DNA of 10,684 nt from IMCC26077 sp964418325 (GTDB lineage: Bacteria; Actinomycetota; Actinomycetes; Nanopelagicales; Nanopelagicaceae). The translations under genes and the position numbers were made by a program. The notes below the pieces were generated by a model. The model was not told the origin of the DNA, did not search any database, and saw only the letters and a list, made by a program, of their open reading frames with translations. The stretch is taken from positions 1-10,684 of the forward strand of contig CAYQLC010000034.1 in NCBI GenBank assembly GCA_964418325.1, written 5' to 3'. Shown here in pieces: positions 1 to 6,915 of this stretch (positions are counted from its first letter, which is position 1; every line of letters begins with the position of its first letter).

Positions 1-1421
1 AGAAATCGATTGCTTTGGTTGCTGCGCTCGGGCTACTACTTGGTGGCACAAGCGCATTAAGCGCCTCAGCAGAAACAAAGAAACCAGCAAAGAAAACCGC
101 AACCAAGAAGCCTGCGGCAAAGAAGCCTGCAACCCCAACAAAGACTGTTCAGCAGATCGCGTTAGAAAAAGAAATCGCTGCACTTAACGCGTCTGGCAAG
201 AAGTTTACTTATTGGGTTGGTTTGATCTTCTCTGATTTGGCCAACGGCGCTGCCAATGCTCAGATTCGCCAATGGGCGAATTCAAGAGGAATCAAAGCGG
301 AAGCTGTTTTGGTAAACCAAAATAACCTTGCTGCCAATGTGACTGCAGCTGTTGCTGCTGGCACGATGCCAGATGCACTGGACGTTAGTTCAGGACTGAT
401 GTTGCAACTTGGCTCAAAGAATCTACGAAACGTTCAGCCTCTCGTTAATGAGCTCGGACGAGTGTATGGCGGTTGGCTGCCAGGAGCTGCACAATTTGAT
501 AAGGCCGGGTTTGAAGGCAAAGGCTTAGGTGTGCCATTTGGCGTAGCCGGTAACTTGATCGGTCGTAGAACTGATCTTCTTGCTGCAGGAGGAGCAAAGA
601 CCACCGCTCCAAAGACTTGGGAAGAGTTGATGGAGGCTGCAGTGAAAGCTCAGCCAAAGGGTGGAGCTGGATTTGCCATTGGAAACGTAGGTGATGCTGA
701 AGGTACTTTCCGTGCCCAGTTCTATAGCTACGGTGGGCGAATTGCCGATGATGCTGGAAAGAAGTGCACGATCGATGCTAAGCCAACCCGTGACTTCCTT
801 GCATTCATAAAGAAGTGGTACGAAAAGGATGCCTACGCAGCAGGTGCAGTCACTACTGATGGCGGTTGGGATAACAACCTCTTCATTGGTGGAAAGACCA
901 CCTTCGTCATGAATACCGGCTCGATCAATACCACGTTGGTCAATGGCTCAGCGGCATGGCCACTAGGTCCTTCACTAACAACCGTTCGTAAGGGAACTAA
1001 ATGGTCAGCGCTACCAGCTGGACCAGTCACCAAAGTTGCACCTGCTGGCGGCTGGTTGCGAGCAGTCTCTGCTACGACCAAATATCCCGAACTTGCTCAG
1101 GATCTCATCCGTTATTTGATGAAGCCAGAGAATATGGAGAGTTACTACGAATGGGCTATTTATGGTCCAGTTCTCAAGGACTACAGCAAGATGGATTTCT
1201 GGACTGATGAGAATAATCCAGTTAAAGGTGGCCTCTACGAACTCTCGACCGACGGAACCCCCGAGTCATTCCCAGACAAGAACAACACTGGCTGGGCAGC
1301 CTTTGGTCTTGACTTCGGACTTTCCAAGATGGTGCAACGTCACATCCTGGATGGAATGAGTGCCGATGAAACCATCAAGCTGGCACAAACTGCATGCCAA
1401 AAGGCATACGACGCCGGTTAA
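1..1421 (+). CDS. Carbohydrate ABC transporter solute-binding protein (5' partial)
   Basis: Extracytoplasmic binding component of a CUT1-type sugar importer (SBP family 1). It would capture a carbohydrate-like ligand outside the membrane and deliver it to the two permeases downstream. The frame is open to the window edge: codons from base 3 read K-S-I-A-L-V-A-A-L-G, so the basic n-region of the signal peptide begins before the window and the TTG at 15 is internal. A hydrophobic core is followed by a likely signal peptidase I site after ALSASA. No lipobox cysteine is present. The mature start is a K/A/P-rich linker (visible residues about 24-45). The body shows typical binding-protein features, for example TWEELMEAAVKA and FIGGKTTFVMNTGS. 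Only two cysteines are visible, one close to the C-terminus. Length of about 472 visible residues fits the family. The ligand cannot be read from sequence. Confidence 0.88.
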   Translation, partial: KSIALVAALGLLLGGTSALSASAETKKPAKKTATKKPAAKKPATPTKTVQQIALEKEIAALNASGKKFTYWVGLIFSDLANGAANAQIRQWANSRGIKAEAVLVNQNNLAANVTAAVAAGTMPDALDVSSGLMLQLGSKNLRNVQPLVNELGRVYGGWLPGAAQFDKAGFEGKGLGVPFGVAGNLIGRRTDLLAAGGAKTTAPKTWEELMEAAVKAQPKGGAGFAIGNVGDAEGTFRAQFYSYGGRIADDAGKKCTIDAKPTRDFLAFIKKWYEKDAYAAGAVTTDGGWDNNLFIGGKTTFVMNTGSINTTLVNGSAAWPLGPSLTTVRKGTKWSALPAGPVTKVAPAGGWLRAVSATTKYPELAQDLIRYLMKPENMESYYEWAIYGPVLKDYSKMDFWTDENNPVKGGLYELSTDGTPESFPDKNNTGWAAFGLDFGLSKMVQRHILDGMSADETIKLAQTACQKAYDAG

Positions 1422-1466
1422 CAAACAGGTGAAAGTCCTGACTTTGGTCCGGACGGTTTGAATAAG

Positions 1467-1499
1467 TTGGGTGGAAGTGCGTGATGCACTTCCACCCAA
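1467..1499 (+). promoter_or_regulatory. Perfect intercistronic hairpin between binding-protein and permease genes
   Basis: A 14-bp perfect inverted repeat, 1467-1480 pairing with 1486-1499 around the 5-nt loop GTGAT, extended by one G-U and one A-U pair. It lies in the 123-nt spacer after the binding-protein stop and 45 nt before the permease start. No T-tract follows (the next bases are TTCCAAATAC), so it is not a textbook intrinsic terminator. By analogy with malE-malF and other importer operons, it probably stabilises the upstream mRNA 3' end or causes partial termination, giving more binding protein than permease. That role is inferred. Confidence 0.7.
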
Positions 1500-1544
1500 T
1501 TCCAAATACTAAAAGTGTGTAATCCTTAGGCAAGGAGAGACTGC

Positions 1545-2465
1545 GTGACCGTAATTCAACAACGTCCGGAGCAAAAGACTAAGCGCTCACGACGACGTGG
1601 TGGAATCTTTGATCCGACAAGCATCCTGGGATACTTCATGATGCTGCCAGCAATGGTGGTCCTGCTTCTCTTTTTTGCTTATCCACTCGGTTTTGAAATT
1701 TGGGCCAGTCTCTCCAACATGACGTTGGGTAATGATGCGAAATATGTTGGCTTGGAAAATTACCGACAATTGTTTAGTGATCAAGACTTCCTTGTGGCGG
1801 CTAAGAACAGTTTTGTGTACGTGACGATTGTGCAAATGGGTAAGTTCGTCCTTGGATTGGGAATTGCAATCTTGCTGCACCAGAAGTTAGTCGCACGTGG
1901 ATTTTGGCGCGCAGTCGTTTTAGTTCCGTATGCCATGCCTGGATTCGTTGCCTTCATGGTATGGAAACTTTTCTACCACCCAGATGTAGGTTCGTTAAAT
2001 ATCATCCTTACAAAATTGGGGCTCATCGATTACCCAATTGCTTTCTTAAGCGAACGAGACTGGGCAATGCCAGCAGTTATTTTCGCAACCATATGGCGTG
2101 GGTTTCCCTTCTGGGCAATCATGTTCTTAGCTGCGCTCCAGGCAGTACCAAAAGAATTGTACGAGGCCGCAGCAGTAGATGGAGCAAACGCTTGGCAGCG
2201 CTTCAGAAACATCTCTCTTCCTGGAATTCGACCTGTAATTCTTATTGTGTTCTTAATTTCAACAATCAACACCATTAATTCTTTCGAGGCTATTTGGTTG
2301 ACCACGGCAGGTGGCCCAAGTAATGCCACAGTAATTTTGCCAATCTTTGCGTACAAGGGGCTAACGAGTTTCCAAATTGGACAGTCTGCTGCCGCAGCGT
2401 TGAGCCTTGTGCCAATTGCGTTGCTATTCACATATTTTATTTTACGAAGAATGAAGAAGGATTAA
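1545..2465 (+). CDS. CUT1 sugar ABC transporter permease, MalF/UgpA type
   Basis: Inner-membrane permease of the binding-protein-dependent sugar importer, 306 residues, usual for the MalF/UgpA/LacF branch without the large periplasmic insertion of E. coli MalF. A basic cytoplasmic N-terminus (KTKRSRRRGG) is followed by about six hydrophobic segments, near residues 29-51, 87-112, 121-141, 174-199, 229-250 and 283-299. The EAA coupling loop that docks on the ATPase is clear at about 207-226 (EAAAVDGANAWQRF..ISLP). The C-terminus is basic (RRMKKD). The GTG start is chosen because AAGGAG at 1532-1537 lies 7 nt upstream and the signal-anchor topology fits. It is followed after 2 nt by the second permease gene, with which it should form the heterodimeric channel. 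Confidence 0.93.
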   Translation: MTVIQQRPEQKTKRSRRRGGIFDPTSILGYFMMLPAMVVLLLFFAYPLGFEIWASLSNMTLGNDAKYVGLENYRQLFSDQDFLVAAKNSFVYVTIVQMGKFVLGLGIAILLHQKLVARGFWRAVVLVPYAMPGFVAFMVWKLFYHPDVGSLNIILTKLGLIDYPIAFLSERDWAMPAVIFATIWRGFPFWAIMFLAALQAVPKELYEAAAVDGANAWQRFRNISLPGIRPVILIVFLISTINTINSFEAIWLTTAGGPSNATVILPIFAYKGLTSFQIGQSAAAALSLVPIALLFTYFILRRMKKD

Positions 2466-2467
2466 TC

Positions 2468-3301
2468 ATGGCGCAGACAAATGTGAAATTTTCACTGTTT
2501 AAGTATTCGATGCTACTTCTGGTTGCCATTTTCGTCCTCTATCCCGTGTATTACATGATTACCCTTTCGTTTCGGACGCAGGGATCCCTATTCACCAATC
2601 AAACTCTCCTTCCAGCCAGCGATTCAACGCTAGATAACTATCGGGCTGCATTCGCAAGTGTCGAATTCACTACATCATTAAAGAACAGCGTCATCGTCTG
2701 TAGTTCGGCCACCATACTTGCAATCCTCTTTGGAGTGATGGCTGCCTATGCGCTGACCATTCTCAACTTCAAAGGTCGCGACACCATGGGCCGAGTCATC
2801 ATCATTGCTTTCTTGACGCCAGGCGCGCTGCTCTTTATTCCATTCGCAGTCATCATGGCTAACCTGCAACTTTCCAACAGTTTGCGCGGATTGGTATTGG
2901 TGTATCTGAGCTTTACCGTTCCGCTCTCTACCTATTTATTACTCGGGTTCTTCAAGTCGCTACCACCAGAACTCGAGCAAGCTGCTCGTATCGACGGCGC
3001 AAATCGACTGCAGGCACTTTGGTACGTGTTGGTTCCGTTGGTTGCCCCTGGATTGATATCGGTAGGAATCATCACCTTTACAGGTGCGTATAACGAACTT
3101 CTTTACTCACTGGTTATTAACGTCTCACCAGAGGTGCGCACGGTTCCCGTAGCGATTTTGAATCTCTCCGTTGCTGATGAAGTGCCGTGGGGACGAACTA
3201 TGGCTTATTCAACAATTGCAGCTGTGCCAATCATGATCATTTACTTCCTTGGGCAACGATTCGTTGTCGAAGGTCTTCAAACCGGTTCAGTTAAGGGCTA
3301 A
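2468..3301 (+). CDS. CUT1 sugar ABC transporter permease, MalG/UgpE type
   Basis: Second permease of the importer, 277 residues, the standard size for the MalG/UgpE branch. It has about six transmembrane segments, the first near residues 12-34. The EAA loop is at about 168-190 (ELEQAARIDGANRLQALW..LVP). The C-terminal QRFVVEGLQTGSVKG is characteristic of MalG-type carbohydrate permeases and is a strong sign that the importer belongs to CUT1 rather than to peptide or amino-acid systems. The ATG lies 2 nt after the previous stop, with a GAAGAAGGA ribosome-binding site inside the end of the upstream gene, so the two permeases are translated together. No nucleotide-binding subunit follows; the next gene is an enzyme. 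Confidence 0.93.
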   Translation: MAQTNVKFSLFKYSMLLLVAIFVLYPVYYMITLSFRTQGSLFTNQTLLPASDSTLDNYRAAFASVEFTTSLKNSVIVCSSATILAILFGVMAAYALTILNFKGRDTMGRVIIIAFLTPGALLFIPFAVIMANLQLSNSLRGLVLVYLSFTVPLSTYLLLGFFKSLPPELEQAARIDGANRLQALWYVLVPLVAPGLISVGIITFTGAYNELLYSLVINVSPEVRTVPVAILNLSVADEVPWGRTMAYSTIAAVPIMIIYFLGQRFVVEGLQTGSVKG

Positions 3302-3336
3302 TTAGAAAAACATCACTACTCACGAGGGAGTAAGAC

Positions 3337-4290
3337 ATGAGACCAGGGTTCGGGCAGTTTCAAGTAGCAAGCGAGGAATATCTCCAGTTCGCGCAGCAAT
3401 TTGGCGCGACTGATGTGCTCTTTAATACTCCACTGATTCCGGGTGATGGTGGTAAGTGGCAGCTCCACGATTTGGTAAAGCTTCGCCTTCGCGTTGAGCA
3501 GTTTGGCCTCAAGCTCACCGCCCTTGAGAACGTGCCTACGAACTTCTATGACCACATCATGCTCAATGGTCCTAAGCGCGACCAGCAGATTGAGAACATG
3601 ATTTTCACAGTTCGTAACATCGCGCGCGCAGGAATCCCAATCTTTGGTTACAACTGGATGCCTTCGCATGTATGGCGCACTCCGCCTAAGCACATTCGAG
3701 GTGGCGCACTTGCCACTGCATTCGATGATTCGATTGCCCAAACATTCCCGCTCACACATGACCGGGAGTACTCCGAAGAAGAGATGTGGGCAAACCTCGA
3801 ATACTGGATCAAGATCATCACCCCAATCGCAGAAGAAGAGGGAATCCGTCTAGGAATCCATCCGTGCGATCCGCCGGTAGAGAAGCTTGGTGGCATTCCG
3901 CAATTGCTCCGCAGTTTCGATGCCTACAAGCGCCTTATTGAAATCTACCCAAGTGATTCCAACGGAATCGAATTCTGCCAAGGAACCTTCTCAGAGATGA
4001 AGGATGATATCTACGAGATGATTGAATACTTTGTCTCGCGTAAGAAGATTCTTTATGTGCACTTCCGCAATGTTTCAGGCAAAGTGCCACATTTCTGGGA
4101 AGAGTTCGTCAACACCGGATATGTAGATATGTACAAAGCTATGAAGATTTATCATAAGCATAATTTTGATGGTTTCTTCATCGATGATCACGTTCCTCAT
4201 ACTCATGGAGATACGCCATGGGGCCATCGTGGTCGTGCTTTTGCCAACGGTTATATCCAAGCGATGATCGAGGCAGTAAAGAAGGGCTAG
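3337..4290 (+). CDS. Mannonate dehydratase-like (UxuA/PF03786) TIM-barrel enzyme, copy 1
   Basis: Predicted cytoplasmic metal-dependent enzyme of the UxuA family; the classical reaction is D-mannonate to 2-keto-3-deoxygluconate and water. It has 317 residues, shorter than canonical UxuA (about 350-390). Family features include TALENVP near 61-67, GIPIFGYNW at 99-107 and HPCDPP at 175-180. FCQG (Cys214), VHFRNV (His242) and DDHVPH (Asp284, His285) follow. His175, Cys214, His242 and Asp284 match my recollection of the family's metal ligands. The tail HTHGDTPWGHRGRAFANGY differs from the NPGYSxxGR stretch of classical UxuA, so another sugar acid or reaction is possible. The ATG has GAGGGAG 6 nt upstream and a 35-nt spacer from the permease gene. 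A close paralogue follows. The family call is firm; the substrate is not. Confidence 0.83.
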   Translation: MRPGFGQFQVASEEYLQFAQQFGATDVLFNTPLIPGDGGKWQLHDLVKLRLRVEQFGLKLTALENVPTNFYDHIMLNGPKRDQQIENMIFTVRNIARAGIPIFGYNWMPSHVWRTPPKHIRGGALATAFDDSIAQTFPLTHDREYSEEEMWANLEYWIKIITPIAEEEGIRLGIHPCDPPVEKLGGIPQLLRSFDAYKRLIEIYPSDSNGIEFCQGTFSEMKDDIYEMIEYFVSRKKILYVHFRNVSGKVPHFWEEFVNTGYVDMYKAMKIYHKHNFDGFFIDDHVPHTHGDTPWGHRGRAFANGYIQAMIEAVKKG

Positions 4291-4306
4291 CCATGCGTTC
4301 AGGGCA
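4252..4306 (+). repeat. Left copy of exact 55-bp duplicate flanking the N-gap
   Basis: This segment covers the last codons and stop of UxuA-like copy 1, then CC and the first 14 bases of the next gene (ATG at 4293). It is identical over 55 bases to 4407-4461, and it ends exactly where the Ns begin. It is best read as the shared end of two overlapping contigs, not a biological repeat. Confidence 0.85.
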
Positions 4307-4406
4307 NNNNNNNNNNNNNNNNNNNNNNNNNNNNNNNNNNNNNNNNNNNNNNNNNNNNNNNNNNNNNNNNNNNNNNNNNNNNNNNNNNNNNNNNNNNNNN
4401 NNNNNN
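4307..4406. other. Assembly gap of 100 N, probably spurious
   Basis: Exactly 100 Ns, a conventional placeholder length. Because the flanks are the same 55 bases, the true gap is probably negative: removing the Ns and one 55-base copy rejoins the sequence with the two UxuA-like genes 2 nt apart. Any open frame drawn through the Ns is meaningless. Confidence 0.85.
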
Positions 4407-4461
4407 TATATCCAAGCGATGATCGAGGCAGTAAAGAAGGGCTAGCCATGCGTTCAGGGCA
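4407..4461 (+). repeat. Right copy of exact 55-bp duplicate flanking the N-gap
   Basis: Begins at the first base after the Ns and repeats 4252-4306 without a mismatch. It contains the end of copy 1, its TAG, and the start of copy 2 at 4448. The exact edges match a k-mer overlap left unmerged by an assembler with k = 55 (inference). Confidence 0.85.
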
Positions 4462-5419
4462 AGGTGTGTGGATTAGCACCGGGTTTCATGAAGATGCTGT
4501 TCTGCAGTTCGCTCAACAATTTGGCTGCACCGATGTAGCACTTCAGTCCTACGATACCTCGGGAATCCCAAATAATGGCGGCAAGTGGGAGAAGTACGAC
4601 CTAGTGAAGTTGCGTCTCAAGGTGGAAAACCATGGGATGAAGTTAACTGCGCTCGAGAATGTACCGAGCAGCTTCTACGACCACATCATGCTTAACGGAC
4701 CGCGACGTGACGAGCAGATCGAAAACATGATCTACACGATCAGAAATATCGCTCGCGCGGGTATTCCCATCTTTGGCTACAACTGGGAGCCCTCCTTGGT
4801 CTGGCGAACGCCGTATGAGTTGATTCGAGGCGGCTCTCCAGCCACAGCCTTCAACGAGAAGATGGGCAAGAGTTACCCGCTCACCCATCACCGGGAGTAC
4901 ACCGAAGAGGAGATGTGGGCCAACCTCGAGTATTGGATCAAGATCATCACTCCAATCGCAGAAGAAGAGGGAATTCGCCTGGGAATCCACCCCAGTGACC
5001 CACCTGTGCCCTCCCTTGGTGGAGTACCGCGACTCTTCCGCTCCTTCGCTGCCTACAAGCGCCTTATCGAGATCTATCCGAGTGATAGCAATGCCATCGA
5101 GTTCTGTCAGGGGAGTTTCTCGGAGATGCAAGATGACATCTACGAAATGATCGAATACTTCGTCTCACGACGAAAGATCCTCTACGTGCACTTCCGTAAT
5201 GTCTCCAATCCGGTCCCTGATTTCAAAGAGGAATTCATCAACACGGGCTATGTTGATATGTATAAGGCGATGAAGATTTATCACAAACATAATTTCGATG
5301 GTTTCTTCATGGACGATCATGTGCCACACACCCATGGTGATACTGAATGGGGACATCGCGGACGGGCTTTTGCCAATGGTTATATTCAAGCGATGATTGA
5401 GGCCGTGTCGAAACGATGA
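4448..5419 (+). CDS. Mannonate dehydratase-like (UxuA/PF03786) TIM-barrel enzyme, copy 2
   Basis: Paralogue of the preceding gene, 323 residues. From GGKW (residue 44) onward my manual alignment with a constant offset of six gives about 50 differences in 278 positions, so roughly 82% identity. The putative metal site is fully kept: His181, Cys220, His248, Asp290 with His291. The copies differ most in the first 40 residues, at GGSPATAFNEKMGKSY (about 128-143; copy 1 has GGALATAFDDSIAQTF) and at HPSDPP (copy 1 HPCDPP). Such differences around a shared active site suggest different substrates or two subunits of one oligomer. AGAAGGG at 4435-4441 is the ribosome-binding site, 6 nt before the ATG. 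After collapsing the false gap, this gene starts 2 nt after copy 1 stops. Its end overlaps the M81 gene by ATGA. Confidence 0.83.
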   Translation: MRSGQGVWISTGFHEDAVLQFAQQFGCTDVALQSYDTSGIPNNGGKWEKYDLVKLRLKVENHGMKLTALENVPSSFYDHIMLNGPRRDEQIENMIYTIRNIARAGIPIFGYNWEPSLVWRTPYELIRGGSPATAFNEKMGKSYPLTHHREYTEEEMWANLEYWIKIITPIAEEEGIRLGIHPSDPPVPSLGGVPRLFRSFAAYKRLIEIYPSDSNAIEFCQGSFSEMQDDIYEMIEYFVSRRKILYVHFRNVSNPVPDFKEEFINTGYVDMYKAMKIYHKHNFDGFFMDDHVPHTHGDTEWGHRGRAFANGYIQAMIEAVSKR

Positions 5420-6915
5420 AGAGAATTCTGATTGCAGAGTGCGTCCAAGAGATTGCATCATTTAACCCCAATCAGAGTGAGCTAGATAGTTTCCGCCTCT
5501 CGACTCCAGATCAACTTTTCCCTGAGCATCGCCCTTTGCGTACTGAGATTGCCGGCGCCCTTGCACATTTTGATACTCGCCAAGATATCGAGTTAGTTCC
5601 TGGTTATGGAGCTCGGTCGATCACCTCAGGGGGGCTTACATCAAAGAGCGCTTGGGAGTTCATCTCCAACAACATCCTTGATTCGATTCGTGCCGCCGGC
5701 ACGATTGATGCGATTTATTTTTCGCTGCACGGTGCGATGGGAGCCATTGGCCAACTCGATCCTGAGGGCTTCTTGCTCGTGGAAACGCGGAAGATTGTTG
5801 GTGAAGAGATTCCGATTGTTGCTTCCTTTGATCTCCATGGAGTGATTACCGATCCAGTGCTGCGAAATTGCAATGCGATTACCGTCTATCACACTTACCC
5901 GCATATCGATCTCTACGAAACTGGCGAGCGATCTGCGCGGTTGCTGTTGAAAATTCTTGATGGCGAGGCAAAACCTACGACTGCGCGCGTGCGCATTCCT
6001 GCTCTTGTTCGTGGTGATGAGTTAAAGACAAAGACAGGATGCTTTGGTGAACGCGTAGCCGAAACAATCGCTATTGAGAATTCTGCAGCAGGGCTCTCCG
6101 GTGGCATCTTTATTGGTAACCCGTTCACCGATGTTCCCGATTTGGCGTCGAACGTCATTGTCTGTACCAATGGTGACGCGAAATTAGCAAAAGAGAGCGC
6201 CGAGAAAATCGCGGCAGAGTTTTGGCGTGATCGAGAGAAGATGCAAGCCTTCCTCACGCCAGTCAAAGAAGCGGTGCGTAGGGCTGGTGATGCGTATGCA
6301 AGCGTAGGTGGTACCACCATCCTGGTGGATGCCGCTGATGCGACAAGTTCGGGAGCATGTGGCGATAGCAATGTGGTGTTGGCAGAGTTGATTGCTCAGG
6401 GCTTTCCAGGGAGCGCTCTCGTTGCGATTACCGATGCACCGGCAGTCGCTGCTGCCTTCAAGGCTGGAATTGGCGCGAAGGTCACCACCACAGTGGGTGG
6501 TGCGATGGACCCTAGATATACCCCGATTGAAGTTACTGGGGTAGTGCACATGCTCACCGATGGAGAATTTAATAACGAGGCTGAGGGGGAGCCGTGGCAT
6601 GCCGGTGATTGTGCAGTTCTCAAAGTACAAAATTTCACGCTGGTGCTAATGAGTAAACCGGTGAGCCTACATAACCGCTCGCTCTATTACGCACACGGCC
6701 AAGATCCAAAGAAGTTCGATCTAGTTGTGGTGAAATCACCACATTGCCAAGACCACATGTATCTAACCTGGGCCACTACGTATATAAATGTTGATGCACC
6801 TGGTGCAACAAGTGCCAACCTCAAATCCCTTGGCCACACCATTTGTCAACGGCCAGTCTTCCCGTTGGATGACGGAGTGGAGTTCACTCCTGAAGCAGTG
6901 ATGTACTCGCGCTAA
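5416..6915 (+). CDS. M81 family metallohydrolase (MlrC-like)
   Basis: Predicted zinc-dependent hydrolase of the MlrC/M81 family, 499 residues, normal length. The founding member cleaves linearised microcystin, but most relatives have no known substrate and sit in catabolic operons. Visible motifs: QEIASFNP with Glu12 (family ExxxF), FSLHGAM with His105, SFDLHGVITDP with Asp139 and His141, and YHTYPHIDLYETGERSARLL with His159 and His163. DAADATSSGACGDS (305-318) stands where relatives have a DNPGGGxxGD-like loop at the start of the C-terminal domain. VVVKSPHC (437-444) is also typical. ATG at 5416 overlaps the upstream TGA (ATGA); only a weak GAGG lies 13 nt before, so translational coupling is likely. 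In this operon an amide or related bond in the imported compound is a plausible target (inference). It ends flush with the convergent next gene. Confidence 0.87.
   Translation: MKRILIAECVQEIASFNPNQSELDSFRLSTPDQLFPEHRPLRTEIAGALAHFDTRQDIELVPGYGARSITSGGLTSKSAWEFISNNILDSIRAAGTIDAIYFSLHGAMGAIGQLDPEGFLLVETRKIVGEEIPIVASFDLHGVITDPVLRNCNAITVYHTYPHIDLYETGERSARLLLKILDGEAKPTTARVRIPALVRGDELKTKTGCFGERVAETIAIENSAAGLSGGIFIGNPFTDVPDLASNVIVCTNGDAKLAKESAEKIAAEFWRDREKMQAFLTPVKEAVRRAGDAYASVGGTTILVDAADATSSGACGDSNVVLAELIAQGFPGSALVAITDAPAVAAAFKAGIGAKVTTTVGGAMDPRYTPIEVTGVVHMLTDGEFNNEAEGEPWHAGDCAVLKVQNFTLVLMSKPVSLHNRSLYYAHGQDPKKFDLVVVKSPHCQDHMYLTWATTYINVDAPGATSANLKSLGHTICQRPVFPLDDGVEFTPEAVMYSR

Noticed and set aside
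15..17. TTG as start of the solute-binding protein
   Set aside because: The frame is open upstream to the window edge and supplies a lysine and more of the signal-peptide core, so the real start lies outside.
1432..1445. AAAGTC-CT-GACTTT inverted repeat and the nearby GTCCGGAC palindrome as regulator operators
   Set aside because: Very short, located between genes of one operon rather than at a promoter, and not repeated elsewhere that I can see.
1467..1499. Intrinsic terminator ending the operon after the binding protein
   Set aside because: No T-tract follows the stem and the next gene is the functionally linked permease; kept as a regulatory hairpin instead.
4307..4406. A third UxuA-like gene hidden in the gap
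   Set aside because: It would need two gene junctions identical over exactly 55 bases with both contig ends falling at the edges. A k-mer overlap is much simpler, though only a long read excludes it.
4218..4445. Open frames running through the first N-gap
   Set aside because: They exist only because Ns carry no stops; the gap is an overlap artefact.
5913..6371. Long open frames antisense to the M81 gene and similar ones opposite other genes
   Set aside because: No recognisable motifs; they mirror the codon structure of the real genes.
5416..6915. Microcystin degradation locus
   Set aside because: Only an M81 homologue is present, without mlrA or mlrB, and the neighbours are sugar importer and UxuA-like genes.
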